Shown here one piece after another: positions 1-9,734 of a DNA stretch of 64,000 bases. The DNA is taken from assembly GCA_938049225.1 (NCBI GenBank), contig CALICM010000023.1:1-64000 (forward strand). Direction: 5' to 3'. The first letter of the stretch is position 1, and each line of letters opens with the position of its first letter. The DNA is from an uncultured Paracoccaceae bacterium. Lineage in GTDB: Bacteria; Pseudomonadota; Alphaproteobacteria; Rhodobacterales; Rhodobacteraceae. Below the pieces are notes generated by a model, which saw only the letters and a list, made by a program, of their open reading frames with translations, was not told the origin of the DNA and did no database searches. Both the position numbers and the translations under genes were made by a program.

Positions 1-332
1 ATCCAATCCGCGGATGAGAGAATGACAACCATCGGTTCGGCCTACCGTCTCCAGCGCCTGTACAGGCTACAAATTTTGACCATCCCGCGCCAGCGGGGTA
101 GTTTAATCATGCCGGGAAGATCAAAAACGCTCATGAGAGAGCGAGTATTCCGCGCTTTGGTAAATCTGATCCCATGGTGCGCAATGCCGTCGAGGCGAGA
201 AATCCATTTAAGATCAGCAACATGGCGTCGGGTTTTTCATTCCCAACGAAATGTGTTGGTAAACGTGTGAAGAAGCTCGTAAAGCCCTGATTCACTTTTG
301 CACGCCACTTCCGTCGATCAGAAAGGTCAGGG
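1..332. other. Gene-free leader upstream of the giant RTX gene
   Basis: I see no convincing gene here. The one forward reading frame (22-270) encodes a basic, low-complexity 82-residue peptide with no recognisable domain, and the reverse frame that crosses the region is a shadow of the RTX gene. A weak promoter-like pair, TTGACC at 76-81 and TAGTTT at 99-104 with a 17-bp spacer, faces the RTX gene. If it is used, the 5' leader would be about 220 nt. The upstream neighbour lies outside the window. Confidence 0.4.
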
Positions 333-3300
333 GTGACGGATATGTTGGGTTTCTCTTCGCGCAAAGGCGGCGGCAAGGCATCGAAAGACAAAACGGCTGG
401 CAAGGAAAACCGGGCTGAGCAAGGCAGTCGTTCGCAGGCTGCGGAAGACGCCGATGGAATGGCCGCGAACAGTCTAAAAACCCTTTCCTCGGCCCCGGTG
501 GAGAGTGCGGCCATGACCGGTGCCGCCGTCACCTTGGCCAATTTGATGGCGTTTTTGCGCCCATCGTCTGCCGCGCCAACGATCGAGGAAGGGGCTAGCG
601 GGAACGAAGCAGTCATTTTGGATCCCACGGCAACAGCGCAAACGCCCGCGCCGCCGCTAAGCCATGCGCCCGATACAACCGAACCGGTTGGTAGCGCCGA
701 CCCTGCGGCCTTTGCCGCTGTGCAGGGGCCGGAACTCGAGGACGCGGCCGACGCCCCCGGTACCCCGAACCCGTTCATGGGGACAGCGCCGCATGCGCTG
801 GATGAGGCAATCGCAGTGCCTCTTTCATCACAGATCGACCAGGCTTCTAAAGTGGTTGCACAAGGGGCCGACCCCGTGACGCCCGATGGGGTGATCGAAA
901 CAAAAGATATCACGCCGGACGATCCGAAGACAGATCCCGACCCGGTCGGAGAACTCGATTCGGAGCCAGAATCAGAGCCTTCGCCGGAACCCAAGCCAGA
1001 GCCGGAGCCACAGCCTGAACCGGAGCCAGAGCCACAGCCGACTCTAACGGGTACGATTGATGACTACTCAATCACCGTGTCCGACAGCCGAACCGAGGTT
1101 TTTTTCACCGATCTCAGGCCGGGTGGCCCTGACGGTGTGGTCACGGGTACGGTCGGGGAAACGGTTGTTCTTCAAGGGACCGAGTTGGTGTTGCGGGCGG
1201 CGGACACGCCGGGGGGCGAGATTCTGGCTGGGTCCGATGCGGAATTGATTGTTGGGGAAGGAACGGCGCGGATCAGCCTTGCAGAGGCGCCGGAAGGCAT
1301 CGCCCTCGATTTGTCTGGTGCGGCGCGCGGTCAAGCCTGGCAAGCAACCGGCGATACGATGGTTGGCGTTCAAGATCTAACCGGCTCGACCTTTGACGAT
1401 ACGATTATTGCTGGGCAAACCGGGCGCGGGATTGACGGCGGGGCTGGGAACGATCAGCTGACGGGCGGAGAGGGTGCTGACGATCTGCGGGGCGGCTTGG
1501 GCGACGACGTCATTCGCGGCGCGGCCGGTGATGATACGATCAATGGGGGCGCGGGCAGCGACCTGAGCATTCATGATGGCGATATCACTGATTTCGCGAT
1601 CCAGTATGATGCGGACGCTGACGCATTCACCATCACCGACGGGGACACCGTGGACGGGTTGGACGAGGGCGCCGATACGATCACAAGGACCGAGATGTTT
1701 CGCTTCAACGGTGTGGATTACACCGCCGATGAGCTGCGGCTCGAGGCCGCCCGCCAGGCGAATGTCGCCCCTGACAGCCCGACGCTTACCGCAGGTGGCA
1801 GTGTCTTAGAGGGGGCCCCGGATGGTCAGGTCGTTGCCACATTGGCCACCATTGACGCGGATGGTGATGCGGTCAGTTATGTGCTGACGGATGCATCAGG
1901 GGTGCCAGTTTCTGACAGCCGCTTCGAAATCATGGGCAACGAGATCCGGGTGAAACCCGGCACAGACATCGATTTCGAAAGCGCTGAAGTTCACACTTTG
2001 TATGTCACAGCCACCGATGGTCTGGAAAACGCCACACCGACCCAGGTGACCGTCACCGTCCAAGATGTCGCCGAGGCCCTGCAATTGGCCGATGGCGGTA
2101 CACTCTTCACGGACACTGGGGTGACCGAGATATCGATCACAGGCGGTGATGGGGACGATGCGATCACAGGCACAGCGGGCGCGGACAATATCGTTGGGGC
2201 AGGTGGCGGCGATATTCTTATTGGTGGCGACGGGGATGACTATCTCGCGGGTCATTCGGGCTATGACGATCTAAGCGGCGGCGCGGGTGCTGACGTGCTG
2301 GAAGGTGGCGGCGGCAATGACCACGTGGGCGGCGGCCAGGGCGATGATGCAATCGATGGTGGCACTGGAAACGATGTGCTCGAGGGGCACGACGGCAATG
2401 ACACTATCGCGGGCGGCCAGGGCAATGATCAGATGCTTGGTGGCTACGGCGACGACTTTGTAAGCGGTGATCTTGGCAGCGACACGATCGACGGCGGTGC
2501 CGGTGAGGATCTCATTAATTATGAAGGCGACAGAAGCGACTTCAGCATCGCCTACGATGCTGGCGCGGATACGTTCACGATTACCGATTTGAATGCTGCC
2601 GATGGGGATGAAGGGACCGACACGGTAACCGGAATCGAAAACTTCGTGTTTGATGGTGTCAGCTACACCGTCACCGAAATGCAGACCGAGGCCGCGCGCC
2701 AGGCCAACACCGCCCCCGATGCGCCGAGCGTCGCCTCGGGCGGTGCCGTGGCCGAGAACAGCACAGACGGTACGGTCGTGGCCACGCTGAGTGCCACAGA
2801 TGCGGACGGCGATGCGCTAAGCTATACGCTGACGGATGCGGGCGGGAGCCCGGTAACCGACAGCAATTTCGAGATCGTGGGCAGTGAGATCCGAGTGAAG
2901 CCCGGGGCTGACCTCGATTTTGAGGTGGAGGAGAGCCACACACTCTACGTCACCGCCTCGGACAGCTTCGAAACCTCGGGCCCCACGGAAGTCACCGTAA
3001 CAGTGAGCGATGTCGCGGAGGACATCGTCCTCGATCCGGCTGGCGTGGTTTTCACAGACACCGGCGTCACCGAAACCTCGGTGACTGGCGAGGTCGGCAA
3101 TGACACCATCACCGGCACGGCGGGCAACGACACAATCTATGGCGGCGCAGGCAACGACAATTTGAATGGCCTGAGCGGTTTCGACACGCTCGATGGCGGG
3201 GATGATGCTGACCACTTCGGTGTATCTGGGGACTTCGACACCCAAACGATCCTTGGCGGTGGCGGTGGCGACGACAATGACAGGATCGTTTTCGTTACCG

Positions 3301-6300
3301 GCAGCACCGGCGCCGGTGTCACTGTTACAATGACCGGCGACGAGACTGGCATCTATGACTATGTCGGAGCAGACGGTGCTGGCACCTTCGACGACATCGA
3401 ACAATTGAGCGGTACATCCGAACAGGACACTATCGATGCTAGGGCAGACAGCTCGGGAATGACGCTTGAGGGTAACGGAGGCGATGACACGATCTTGGGC
3501 GGGTCAGGTGACGATACGCTTGACGGCGGAGCTGGCACGGATATCGCTCACTACGAAGGTGTGTTGAGTGATTTTGGCATTTCATATGACGCGGACACCG
3601 AGACCTTCACTGTGACGGACCTCAACGCGGCTGACGGTGATCACGGAACGGATACGGTGACCGGGATTGAGGTCTTTCGGTTCAGTGATGGTGATGTCAC
3701 CGTCGCCGATCTGCAGACCGAGGCCGCACGGCAGGCCAATACCGCCCCTGGCAGCCCAGGTGTCGATACCGGTGGCAGCGTGGCCGAGAACAGCGCCGAC
3801 GGCACCGTAGTGGCCACGCTGTCAGCACCGGATGCGGATGGCGATCTACTCACATATATGCTGACGGATGCTGACGGAGCACCCGTGACCGATACGAACT
3901 TCGCGATTGTCGGCAGCGAAATCCGGGTCAAAGCTGGCGCGGATATCGACTTCGAGGCCGCCGAGAGCCACACGCTCTACGTCACGTCGTCGGACAGTTT
4001 CGAGACCTCGGCGCCGACCGAAGTCACGGTGACGGTCAACGATGTGGCAGAGGCGCTGACGCTGGCTGACGGGGGGGTCACCTTTACCGATGCTGGCGTG
4101 ACCGAGACCTCTGTGCGCGGCGGTGATGGAGATGACACCATTACGGGCAGCGCCCAGAATGACTTGATCTATGGTGCGGACGGCGACGATGAAGTGATCG
4201 GCGGGGACGGCAACGACCGACTGGAGGGGTGGCACGGTGATGACACTCTGCGGGGCGGCGGCGGCGATGATAATCTGCGTGGCGGACACGGCAACGACAC
4301 GCTGATTGGCGGTGATGGCGACGATCTTCTGGGCGGTTGGGATGGCAATGACGCAGCAATCGGAGGGAATGGAACCGACATTCTGACGCTCGACGGTCGT
4401 TTTGATGATTTCGCAATCAGTTACGATTCTGGGACCGAGACGTTTACAATAACCGATCTTAACGCGGGCGATGGTGCTGATGGTGGAACCGACACCGCCA
4501 CCGGCGTTGAGATCTTTCGGTTTTGGGACGGTGACCGTACCCTGGCCGAAATGCAGACCGAGGCCGCGCGCCAGGCCAACACCGCCCCCGATGCGCCGAG
4601 CGTCGCCTCGGGCGGCGATGTGGCCGAGAACAGCACAGACGGCACAGTTGTTGCCACGCTGAGCGCCGCAGATGCGGACGGTGATGCGCTGAGCTATACG
4701 CTCACGGATGCGGGCGGGAGCCCGGTGAGCGACAGTAATTTCGAGATTGTGGGCAACGAGGTCCGGGTGAAGCCCGGCGCCGACATCGATTTTGAGGCCG
4801 CCGAAAGCCACACGCTTTACGTGACCAGCGGCGATGCCTTCGAAACCTCGACCCCAACCGAAATCACCGTCACCGTGAACGATGTGGCCGAGGCAGTGGT
4901 CCTGGCCGACGGAGGCGTGAGCTTCACCGACACGGGTGTGTCGGAACTTTCGATCGCTGGCGGCAATGGCGCGGATACACTCACCGGATCTGTTGGCGAC
5001 GACGACATCAACGGCCTGTCTGGGGCGGATGATATTGACGGCGGGCTGGGCGATGATGATCTGCGAGGCCACAGCGGAAACGACACAATCGCAGGCGGCC
5101 AGGGCAACGATCATATCTTTGGCGGTGGCGGCGACGACGTGTTGTCGGGCGGCGATGGGGACGACTTTATCGGTGGCGACTTTGGCGACGACACCGTGGA
5201 CGGCGGTTTAGGTCAGGATTTGATGTTTTACGAAGGCGTGCTGAGTGATTTTACAGTCGTCTATGACGCAGGCGCTGACACTTTCACGATAACAGACACC
5301 AACGCGGCGGACGGCTTGGTTGAGGGGACCGACACTGTCACCGGCGTCGAGACGTTCCGTTTTGACGGTGTCGACTACACGGTTATGGAGATGCAGGCCG
5401 AGGCCGCACGTCAGGCCAACACCGCGCCGGACAGTCCAACGGTCGCCTCGGGCGGCTCGGTGGACGAAAACAGCGCGGATGGCACGGTTGTGGCCACGTT
5501 GGCGGCGACGGACGCAGATGGTGATGCGATAAGCTACACCTTGACCGATGCCGGTGGCACGCCGGTGACGGACACCGACTTCGAGATCATCGGCAATGAG
5601 ATCCGTGTGAAACCGGGTGCGGATCTCGACTTCGAGGCGGCTGAGAGCCACACACTTTATGTGACCGCTTCGGATGCGTTCGAAAGTTCGGCCCCAAGCG
5701 AAGTTACCATCACCATAGGCGATGTCGCTGAAACCATCGTATTGGCCGACGGTGGTATGACCTTTGCCGATACCGATATCACCGAGACGTCCGTCACCGG
5801 GGGCAGCGGTGATGACACAATCACTGGCAGCGCTGGGGGAGATACAATCGACGGTGGCGGCGGGTCCGACACCGTGGTGCTGAGCGGAAATTGGGCCGAT
5901 TACACGATCACCGAGGGTGGGGGCGTGTTCACGCTTACTGACAACCGGGCCGGGTCGCCCGACGGAGCAGACACAGTGACTGGGGTTGAAACATTCGAGT
6001 TCGCTGATGGCACGGTAGCGGCGGGGGATGTGCTGAACCAAGCCCCGACCGACTTGGAGGTCAGCCAGTACACAGGCATCGCCCTGAACACCGATGGCGG
6101 CAACAATGCTTATCTTCATGTCGATGATGCCGGAGACATTCTGGGTGGGCTGACCGAGGTAACCGTCGAGATCCAGTTCGCCGCCACTGATCCAGGCGAA
6201 GGGCAGTTCCCGCTGCTGAGCTACAACACCACCGGCGGTGATGAACTATTGATCTACGTGCAAGCTGCGAGCAATCCACCGGTATTCACGGTCGAGGTTG

Positions 6301-7940
6301 GTACGACGCAGCAAGTGCTCTCGGGCTATGACGTACACGAGCTTCTTGACGGCGCCCCGCATCAGGTGTCGATGACTTGGAATGGCGCTGGCGGCACGTG
6401 GGAGATGTTTATCGATGGCACCTCGGTCGGGGGCGGGACAGGCCTTATGTCGGGGCACACTCTGTCGTCCGGCGGTACCCTTGTACTGGGACAAGAGCAG
6501 GATACTGCCGGGGGCACCTTCTCGACCAATCAAGTATTCGAAGGCACGCTCTATGACGTTCGGATCTTTGACGATATCCGCACCGCCCAGGAAATCAGCG
6601 ATGGCGCCTTGACGACGCTGGACCCGGCCGAGGAGGGGCTGGTGGCCAATTGGACCATGGATAACCTGGATGGCGGTGTGACGGATGTCGTGGGCGGGAA
6701 TGACCTGTCGGTTGGCAATGTGTTGACCGGCCCTGACTGGGTGAACAGCACACCGGTGGCGGTCGTTACCGCCGTTGAAGGCGCGACCGACGGGACTTAT
6801 GTTGCGACGGTTACGGGCACGGATCCGGACGCCGGCGACGTGCTGACCTATAGCCTGGTTGACGATGCGGGCGGCCGCTTTGCCATTGATCCAAACACGG
6901 GCGAGGTCACGGTCGCCGATGGCGATCTGCTGGATCACGAGGCCGATGCTTCGCACCAGATCACGGTGCGGGTCTCTGACGGAAGCACTGGAACATATGA
7001 CGAGACGCTGACGATTTCGGTGGGGGATGCGGCAAACATCGTTATGGGTACCGCTGGCGTGGATACCCTGATCGGGACCGCTGAGGACGATGCGATCTAT
7101 GGCCTAGACAGTGACGATGTGCTGAGTGGCGGGGGTGGTGATGACACTTTGTTCGGTGGCACGGGCGCCGATCACATCGACGGTGGCGCAGGGAACGACA
7201 CCGCCATTTTCAACGGCGAGTCATCGAATTTCGAGTTCAGCCTGGATGCGTCCGGCAACTTGATCACCCATAATTTGGTGGCGGGCCAGGATGCGACCGA
7301 TACACTGACGGATGTCGAAAATCTTCAGTTCGCCGATACCACTTTGGCGGCGCAGACCGGATCGGATGGCGCCGACGTCTTCACCGGCGGCACCGGTACA
7401 GTGTATGTCGGGGGCGATCTAGTCGACCAGGTCGACTATTCGGCCGAGACGCAGGACCTGAGCGTCGACCTGGCCACTGGCCAAGGGGGCGGGGATGGCG
7501 CGCAAGGCTCCCTGTTCTGGGGCATCGAAGACATCCAGGGCGGCAGCGGGGCGGACACGTTGACAGGGGATAGCGCGAGCAACGTTCTTGAAGGGGGCGC
7601 TGGCGCGGATGTTATTGCTGGAAACGCTGGGGACGACCAACTGTTCGGCAATGATGGGTCCGATGTCTTCACCGTCGGCGTTAACGAGGGCGATGACACG
7701 GTGGTCGGGGGCACGGGGGGATGGACCGATATCATTGACCTGCAAGACGTGTCGGGTTCCGTCAGCGTGTCCGGAAACACGATCACCGGAACGGGCTGGA
7801 CCATGACATTGGACGGCGGTCACAACGTGGTTTCGCAAAGCACGGACCAGTTGGATCTGTCCGAGGACGCGGCGGGCACCATTCTATTTGACGGCGGTGG
7901 CAGCGTCGACTTCCAAGGGGTCGAGGCGGTCACATGGTAG
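333..7940 (+). CDS. Giant RTX protein with cadherin-like repeats and a LamG domain (2535 aa)
   Basis: Probable surface-attached or secreted adhesin-like protein exported by a type I system. After a basic leader there is a Pro/Glu-rich stalk at residues about 209-236. A compound module then recurs: a cadherin-like domain of about 105 residues (near 476-580, 791-897, 1136-1240, 1415-1520 and 1696-1800, each starting N-x-APxxP and ending VTVxDVAE), a block of GGxGxDxxx calcium-binding nonapeptides, and a linker ending in variants of TEAARQANTAP. A concanavalin/LamG-like domain spans about 1901-2139, a sixth cadherin-like domain about 2139-2235, and further RTX repeats reach about 2463. The last 70 residues lack RTX repeats and would carry the C-terminal secretion signal. 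The start is GTG 333 or ATG 342; the purine-rich GGTCAGGGG at 325-333 suits 342 better. The three genes downstream encode the likely exporter. Domains are clear; the adhesin role and partner are inferred. Confidence 0.9.
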   Translation: MTDMLGFSSRKGGGKASKDKTAGKENRAEQGSRSQAAEDADGMAANSLKTLSSAPVESAAMTGAAVTLANLMAFLRPSSAAPTIEEGASGNEAVILDPTATAQTPAPPLSHAPDTTEPVGSADPAAFAAVQGPELEDAADAPGTPNPFMGTAPHALDEAIAVPLSSQIDQASKVVAQGADPVTPDGVIETKDITPDDPKTDPDPVGELDSEPESEPSPEPKPEPEPQPEPEPEPQPTLTGTIDDYSITVSDSRTEVFFTDLRPGGPDGVVTGTVGETVVLQGTELVLRAADTPGGEILAGSDAELIVGEGTARISLAEAPEGIALDLSGAARGQAWQATGDTMVGVQDLTGSTFDDTIIAGQTGRGIDGGAGNDQLTGGEGADDLRGGLGDDVIRGAAGDDTINGGAGSDLSIHDGDITDFAIQYDADADAFTITDGDTVDGLDEGADTITRTEMFRFNGVDYTADELRLEAARQANVAPDSPTLTAGGSVLEGAPDGQVVATLATIDADGDAVSYVLTDASGVPVSDSRFEIMGNEIRVKPGTDIDFESAEVHTLYVTATDGLENATPTQVTVTVQDVAEALQLADGGTLFTDTGVTEISITGGDGDDAITGTAGADNIVGAGGGDILIGGDGDDYLAGHSGYDDLSGGAGADVLEGGGGNDHVGGGQGDDAIDGGTGNDVLEGHDGNDTIAGGQGNDQMLGGYGDDFVSGDLGSDTIDGGAGEDLINYEGDRSDFSIAYDAGADTFTITDLNAADGDEGTDTVTGIENFVFDGVSYTVTEMQTEAARQANTAPDAPSVASGGAVAENSTDGTVVATLSATDADGDALSYTLTDAGGSPVTDSNFEIVGSEIRVKPGADLDFEVEESHTLYVTASDSFETSGPTEVTVTVSDVAEDIVLDPAGVVFTDTGVTETSVTGEVGNDTITGTAGNDTIYGGAGNDNLNGLSGFDTLDGGDDADHFGVSGDFDTQTILGGGGGDDNDRIVFVTGSTGAGVTVTMTGDETGIYDYVGADGAGTFDDIEQLSGTSEQDTIDARADSSGMTLEGNGGDDTILGGSGDDTLDGGAGTDIAHYEGVLSDFGISYDADTETFTVTDLNAADGDHGTDTVTGIEVFRFSDGDVTVADLQTEAARQANTAPGSPGVDTGGSVAENSADGTVVATLSAPDADGDLLTYMLTDADGAPVTDTNFAIVGSEIRVKAGADIDFEAAESHTLYVTSSDSFETSAPTEVTVTVNDVAEALTLADGGVTFTDAGVTETSVRGGDGDDTITGSAQNDLIYGADGDDEVIGGDGNDRLEGWHGDDTLRGGGGDDNLRGGHGNDTLIGGDGDDLLGGWDGNDAAIGGNGTDILTLDGRFDDFAISYDSGTETFTITDLNAGDGADGGTDTATGVEIFRFWDGDRTLAEMQTEAARQANTAPDAPSVASGGDVAENSTDGTVVATLSAADADGDALSYTLTDAGGSPVSDSNFEIVGNEVRVKPGADIDFEAAESHTLYVTSGDAFETSTPTEITVTVNDVAEAVVLADGGVSFTDTGVSELSIAGGNGADTLTGSVGDDDINGLSGADDIDGGLGDDDLRGHSGNDTIAGGQGNDHIFGGGGDDVLSGGDGDDFIGGDFGDDTVDGGLGQDLMFYEGVLSDFTVVYDAGADTFTITDTNAADGLVEGTDTVTGVETFRFDGVDYTVMEMQAEAARQANTAPDSPTVASGGSVDENSADGTVVATLAATDADGDAISYTLTDAGGTPVTDTDFEIIGNEIRVKPGADLDFEAAESHTLYVTASDAFESSAPSEVTITIGDVAETIVLADGGMTFADTDITETSVTGGSGDDTITGSAGGDTIDGGGGSDTVVLSGNWADYTITEGGGVFTLTDNRAGSPDGADTVTGVETFEFADGTVAAGDVLNQAPTDLEVSQYTGIALNTDGGNNAYLHVDDAGDILGGLTEVTVEIQFAATDPGEGQFPLLSYNTTGGDELLIYVQAASNPPVFTVEVGTTQQVLSGYDVHELLDGAPHQVSMTWNGAGGTWEMFIDGTSVGGGTGLMSGHTLSSGGTLVLGQEQDTAGGTFSTNQVFEGTLYDVRIFDDIRTAQEISDGALTTLDPAEEGLVANWTMDNLDGGVTDVVGGNDLSVGNVLTGPDWVNSTPVAVVTAVEGATDGTYVATVTGTDPDAGDVLTYSLVDDAGGRFAIDPNTGEVTVADGDLLDHEADASHQITVRVSDGSTGTYDETLTISVGDAANIVMGTAGVDTLIGTAEDDAIYGLDSDDVLSGGGGDDTLFGGTGADHIDGGAGNDTAIFNGESSNFEFSLDASGNLITHNLVAGQDATDTLTDVENLQFADTTLAAQTGSDGADVFTGGTGTVYVGGDLVDQVDYSAETQDLSVDLATGQGGGDGAQGSLFWGIEDIQGGSGADTLTGDSASNVLEGGAGADVIAGNAGDDQLFGNDGSDVFTVGVNEGDDTVVGGTGGWTDIIDLQDVSGSVSVSGNTITGTGWTMTLDGGHNVVSQSTDQLDLSEDAAGTILFDGGGSVDFQGVEAVTW
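2674..2743 (+). repeat. 70-bp exact internal repeat, copy 1
   Basis: By eye this stretch is base-for-base identical to 4546-4615, an offset of 1872 bp or exactly 624 codons. It covers the end of a linker and the start of a cadherin-like domain of the RTX gene. The flanking copies have diverged, including at synonymous sites, so the identity probably reflects recent gene conversion or unequal recombination. Confidence 0.85.
4546..4615 (+). repeat. 70-bp exact internal repeat, copy 2
   Basis: Second copy of the repeat at 2674-2743, in the same reading frame, at the junction entering the fourth cadherin-like domain of the RTX protein. Confidence 0.85.
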
Positions 7941-8060
7941 GCCGCCCTAAAGCGCGATAACGCCGCAGATGCGCTGCCCCCCAGGCGGCAAGCCCATTTA
8001 ACCGGATCTTCAACCTCCGCCTGTATCCCGGCGCGGAGAGAGAGGTGAGGTCTGGTTACC

Positions 8061-9734
8061 ATGAGCTATGTTGAAGAGCTTCGCGCTTTGCGCCGTTCTC
8101 CGGATATCGTGGTGGCATCCCTTGCGGCGAACACCCTGGGATTGGTGCTGCCGCTTGTGATGATCCAGCTTTATGACCGCGTTATCCCCAACGCAGGCTA
8201 CGAGACGTTGATCGTGCTGGGGCTGGGGCTGGCGGTGGCTGTTCTATGCGATGCCACATTGCGGGTCGCGCGTGGGTTGATCCTGTCCCGCGCGGGGGCG
8301 CGGTTTGAGTTGATGGCCTATAGCACGGCCTTGGACAACTTGCTGCGCAGCCCCGACCGGCGGGCCGAGACGGCGCCGGGGGTGTTGTTAAACGAGCTTT
8401 CGCAGATCGACCGCATCCGGGCATTTCACACCGGGGATACAGGCACGGCATTGCTGGATTTACCATTCGTGTTTGTTTTTCTAGGGGTGATGATCGCGAT
8501 CTCGCCCGTTTTGGGCGGCACGGTTTTGACCTTGGTTGCATTAGTTTTTCTTTTGGTGCGGATGGTCCGGCACCGGATCACTCATCTGTCCAACACCCGG
8601 CTTGAGCGGGACGGACGGCGCCAGTCCTTTCTGATCGAGACCTTGGGCGGGATCGAAGTGATCAAGGCGCTGGGCGCCGAGGATTTCATGGAGCGGCGCT
8701 ACGAGCGGTTGATGACCGGAAGCGCCTCGGTCAGTGCACGGCTGGCGACACATGTGCAGGGCGCGCAGGGTGTTGCAGGGGCCGCTGGGCTGTTGGCGCC
8801 CGTCGTGACCGCTGGCGTGGGTGCGATGTTGGTGATCGATCAGCAATTGACCGTAGGGGCCTTGGCAGCCTCGGTCCTGCTGACAGGTCGGATCGTACAG
8901 CCAGCGCTGCGGGTGGAGATGTTGCTCGCGGGCGAAGATGACGTCCGTGGCTATGAGGAAACCATCACCGCGTTGCTCAGCGCGGACGCGCCAGTTGCGC
9001 GCCCGCTCGGGTTGCCTGGGGTCGATCAAATGGTGATCTGTGGCCTGCGTCAAGGGGCGGTGCCAGCGCCCCAGAGCCACCGCGATCCGGGCCAGATCAA
9101 ATTGGTAACCGGGGATTGCTTGGCGGTCAGAGGTCGCGATTCTCAAGCGGTTACTGCGGCTCTGACCGCCCTATCGGGTCATGGTGCCGAGGGTGCTATA
9201 CAAGTTCAGTTGGGCCAAGCGCCCCTTGAATACTATACCCACGCGGATTTGCGCCAGAGAATTAGCTTGGTGTCGGGGGACCATCGCCCGCTTACAGGGA
9301 CCATTTTAGAGAATTTGACCCGATTTCAGCCCGAGCAGTATCGCGAACGGGCGCTTGAGCTTTGTGCCAAGCTTGGGATCGACCGGTTTATCGCCCGCCA
9401 TCCCTCTGGCCTTGCACATCCCCTCGTCGGCGATGTCGCGGGCGAGCTTCCGACCGTGATCGCTGATGGTATAGCGATTATCTCGGCCCTTGTGACCGAT
9501 CCGGACGTGATCGTCTTTGACGAGGTGGGGACCAGTTTCGATCCCAAGATCCTTGAGGCGCTTGCCGCCTATTTGGCCGAGGTCAAAGGTCAACGCATCT
9601 TGATTTTGGCCAGCGATCACCCCGACTTTCAGGCCCTGTCTTCGATGCAGGCCCATCTGGCCGATGGCGTGTTGGAACTGATCCCTGATCGACCTGTCCT
9701 GCAGTTGAGCAAGGCGGCGAGGCGGGTCAGATGA
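8061..9734 (+). CDS. Type I secretion ABC subunit with degenerate Walker A
   Basis: Inner-membrane ABC exporter subunit of 557 residues, PrtD-like in layout: a transmembrane domain over about residues 1-290 with no N-terminal peptidase-like domain, then a nucleotide-binding domain. The nucleotide-binding domain is abnormal. The Walker A position reads GRDSQAVT, with no GK[ST]. The Q-loop region reads SGDHRP without the usual Gln, and the signature position reads VAGELP rather than LSGGQ. Walker B with its catalytic Glu is kept (VIVFDEVGTSFD). There is no sign of a frameshift, so this looks like evolved loss. Its stop overlaps the next gene's start by ATGA, implying translational coupling and probably a heterodimer with that product. 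A GAGG-type ribosome site precedes ATG 8061. The RTX protein immediately upstream is the likely cargo. Confidence 0.85.
   Translation: MSYVEELRALRRSPDIVVASLAANTLGLVLPLVMIQLYDRVIPNAGYETLIVLGLGLAVAVLCDATLRVARGLILSRAGARFELMAYSTALDNLLRSPDRRAETAPGVLLNELSQIDRIRAFHTGDTGTALLDLPFVFVFLGVMIAISPVLGGTVLTLVALVFLLVRMVRHRITHLSNTRLERDGRRQSFLIETLGGIEVIKALGAEDFMERRYERLMTGSASVSARLATHVQGAQGVAGAAGLLAPVVTAGVGAMLVIDQQLTVGALAASVLLTGRIVQPALRVEMLLAGEDDVRGYEETITALLSADAPVARPLGLPGVDQMVICGLRQGAVPAPQSHRDPGQIKLVTGDCLAVRGRDSQAVTAALTALSGHGAEGAIQVQLGQAPLEYYTHADLRQRISLVSGDHRPLTGTILENLTRFQPEQYRERALELCAKLGIDRFIARHPSGLAHPLVGDVAGELPTVIADGIAIISALVTDPDVIVFDEVGTSFDPKILEALAAYLAEVKGQRILILASDHPDFQALSSMQAHLADGVLELIPDRPVLQLSKAARRVR

Noticed and set aside
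131-994. 287-residue reverse frame at the start of the window
   Set aside because: Ser/Gly/Ala-rich shadow of the Pro/Glu-rich forward coding, with no recognisable domain or ribosome site.
3846-5114. 422-residue reverse frame inside the giant RTX gene
   Set aside because: It mirrors the repetitive RTX/cadherin coding, repeats with the same period, has no domain, and arises from GC-rich periodic sequence.
2140-5230. CRISPR-like or tandem DNA repeats
   Set aside because: The periodicity follows codons of RTX nonapeptides and cadherin modules within one reading frame; no constant repeat/spacer structure.
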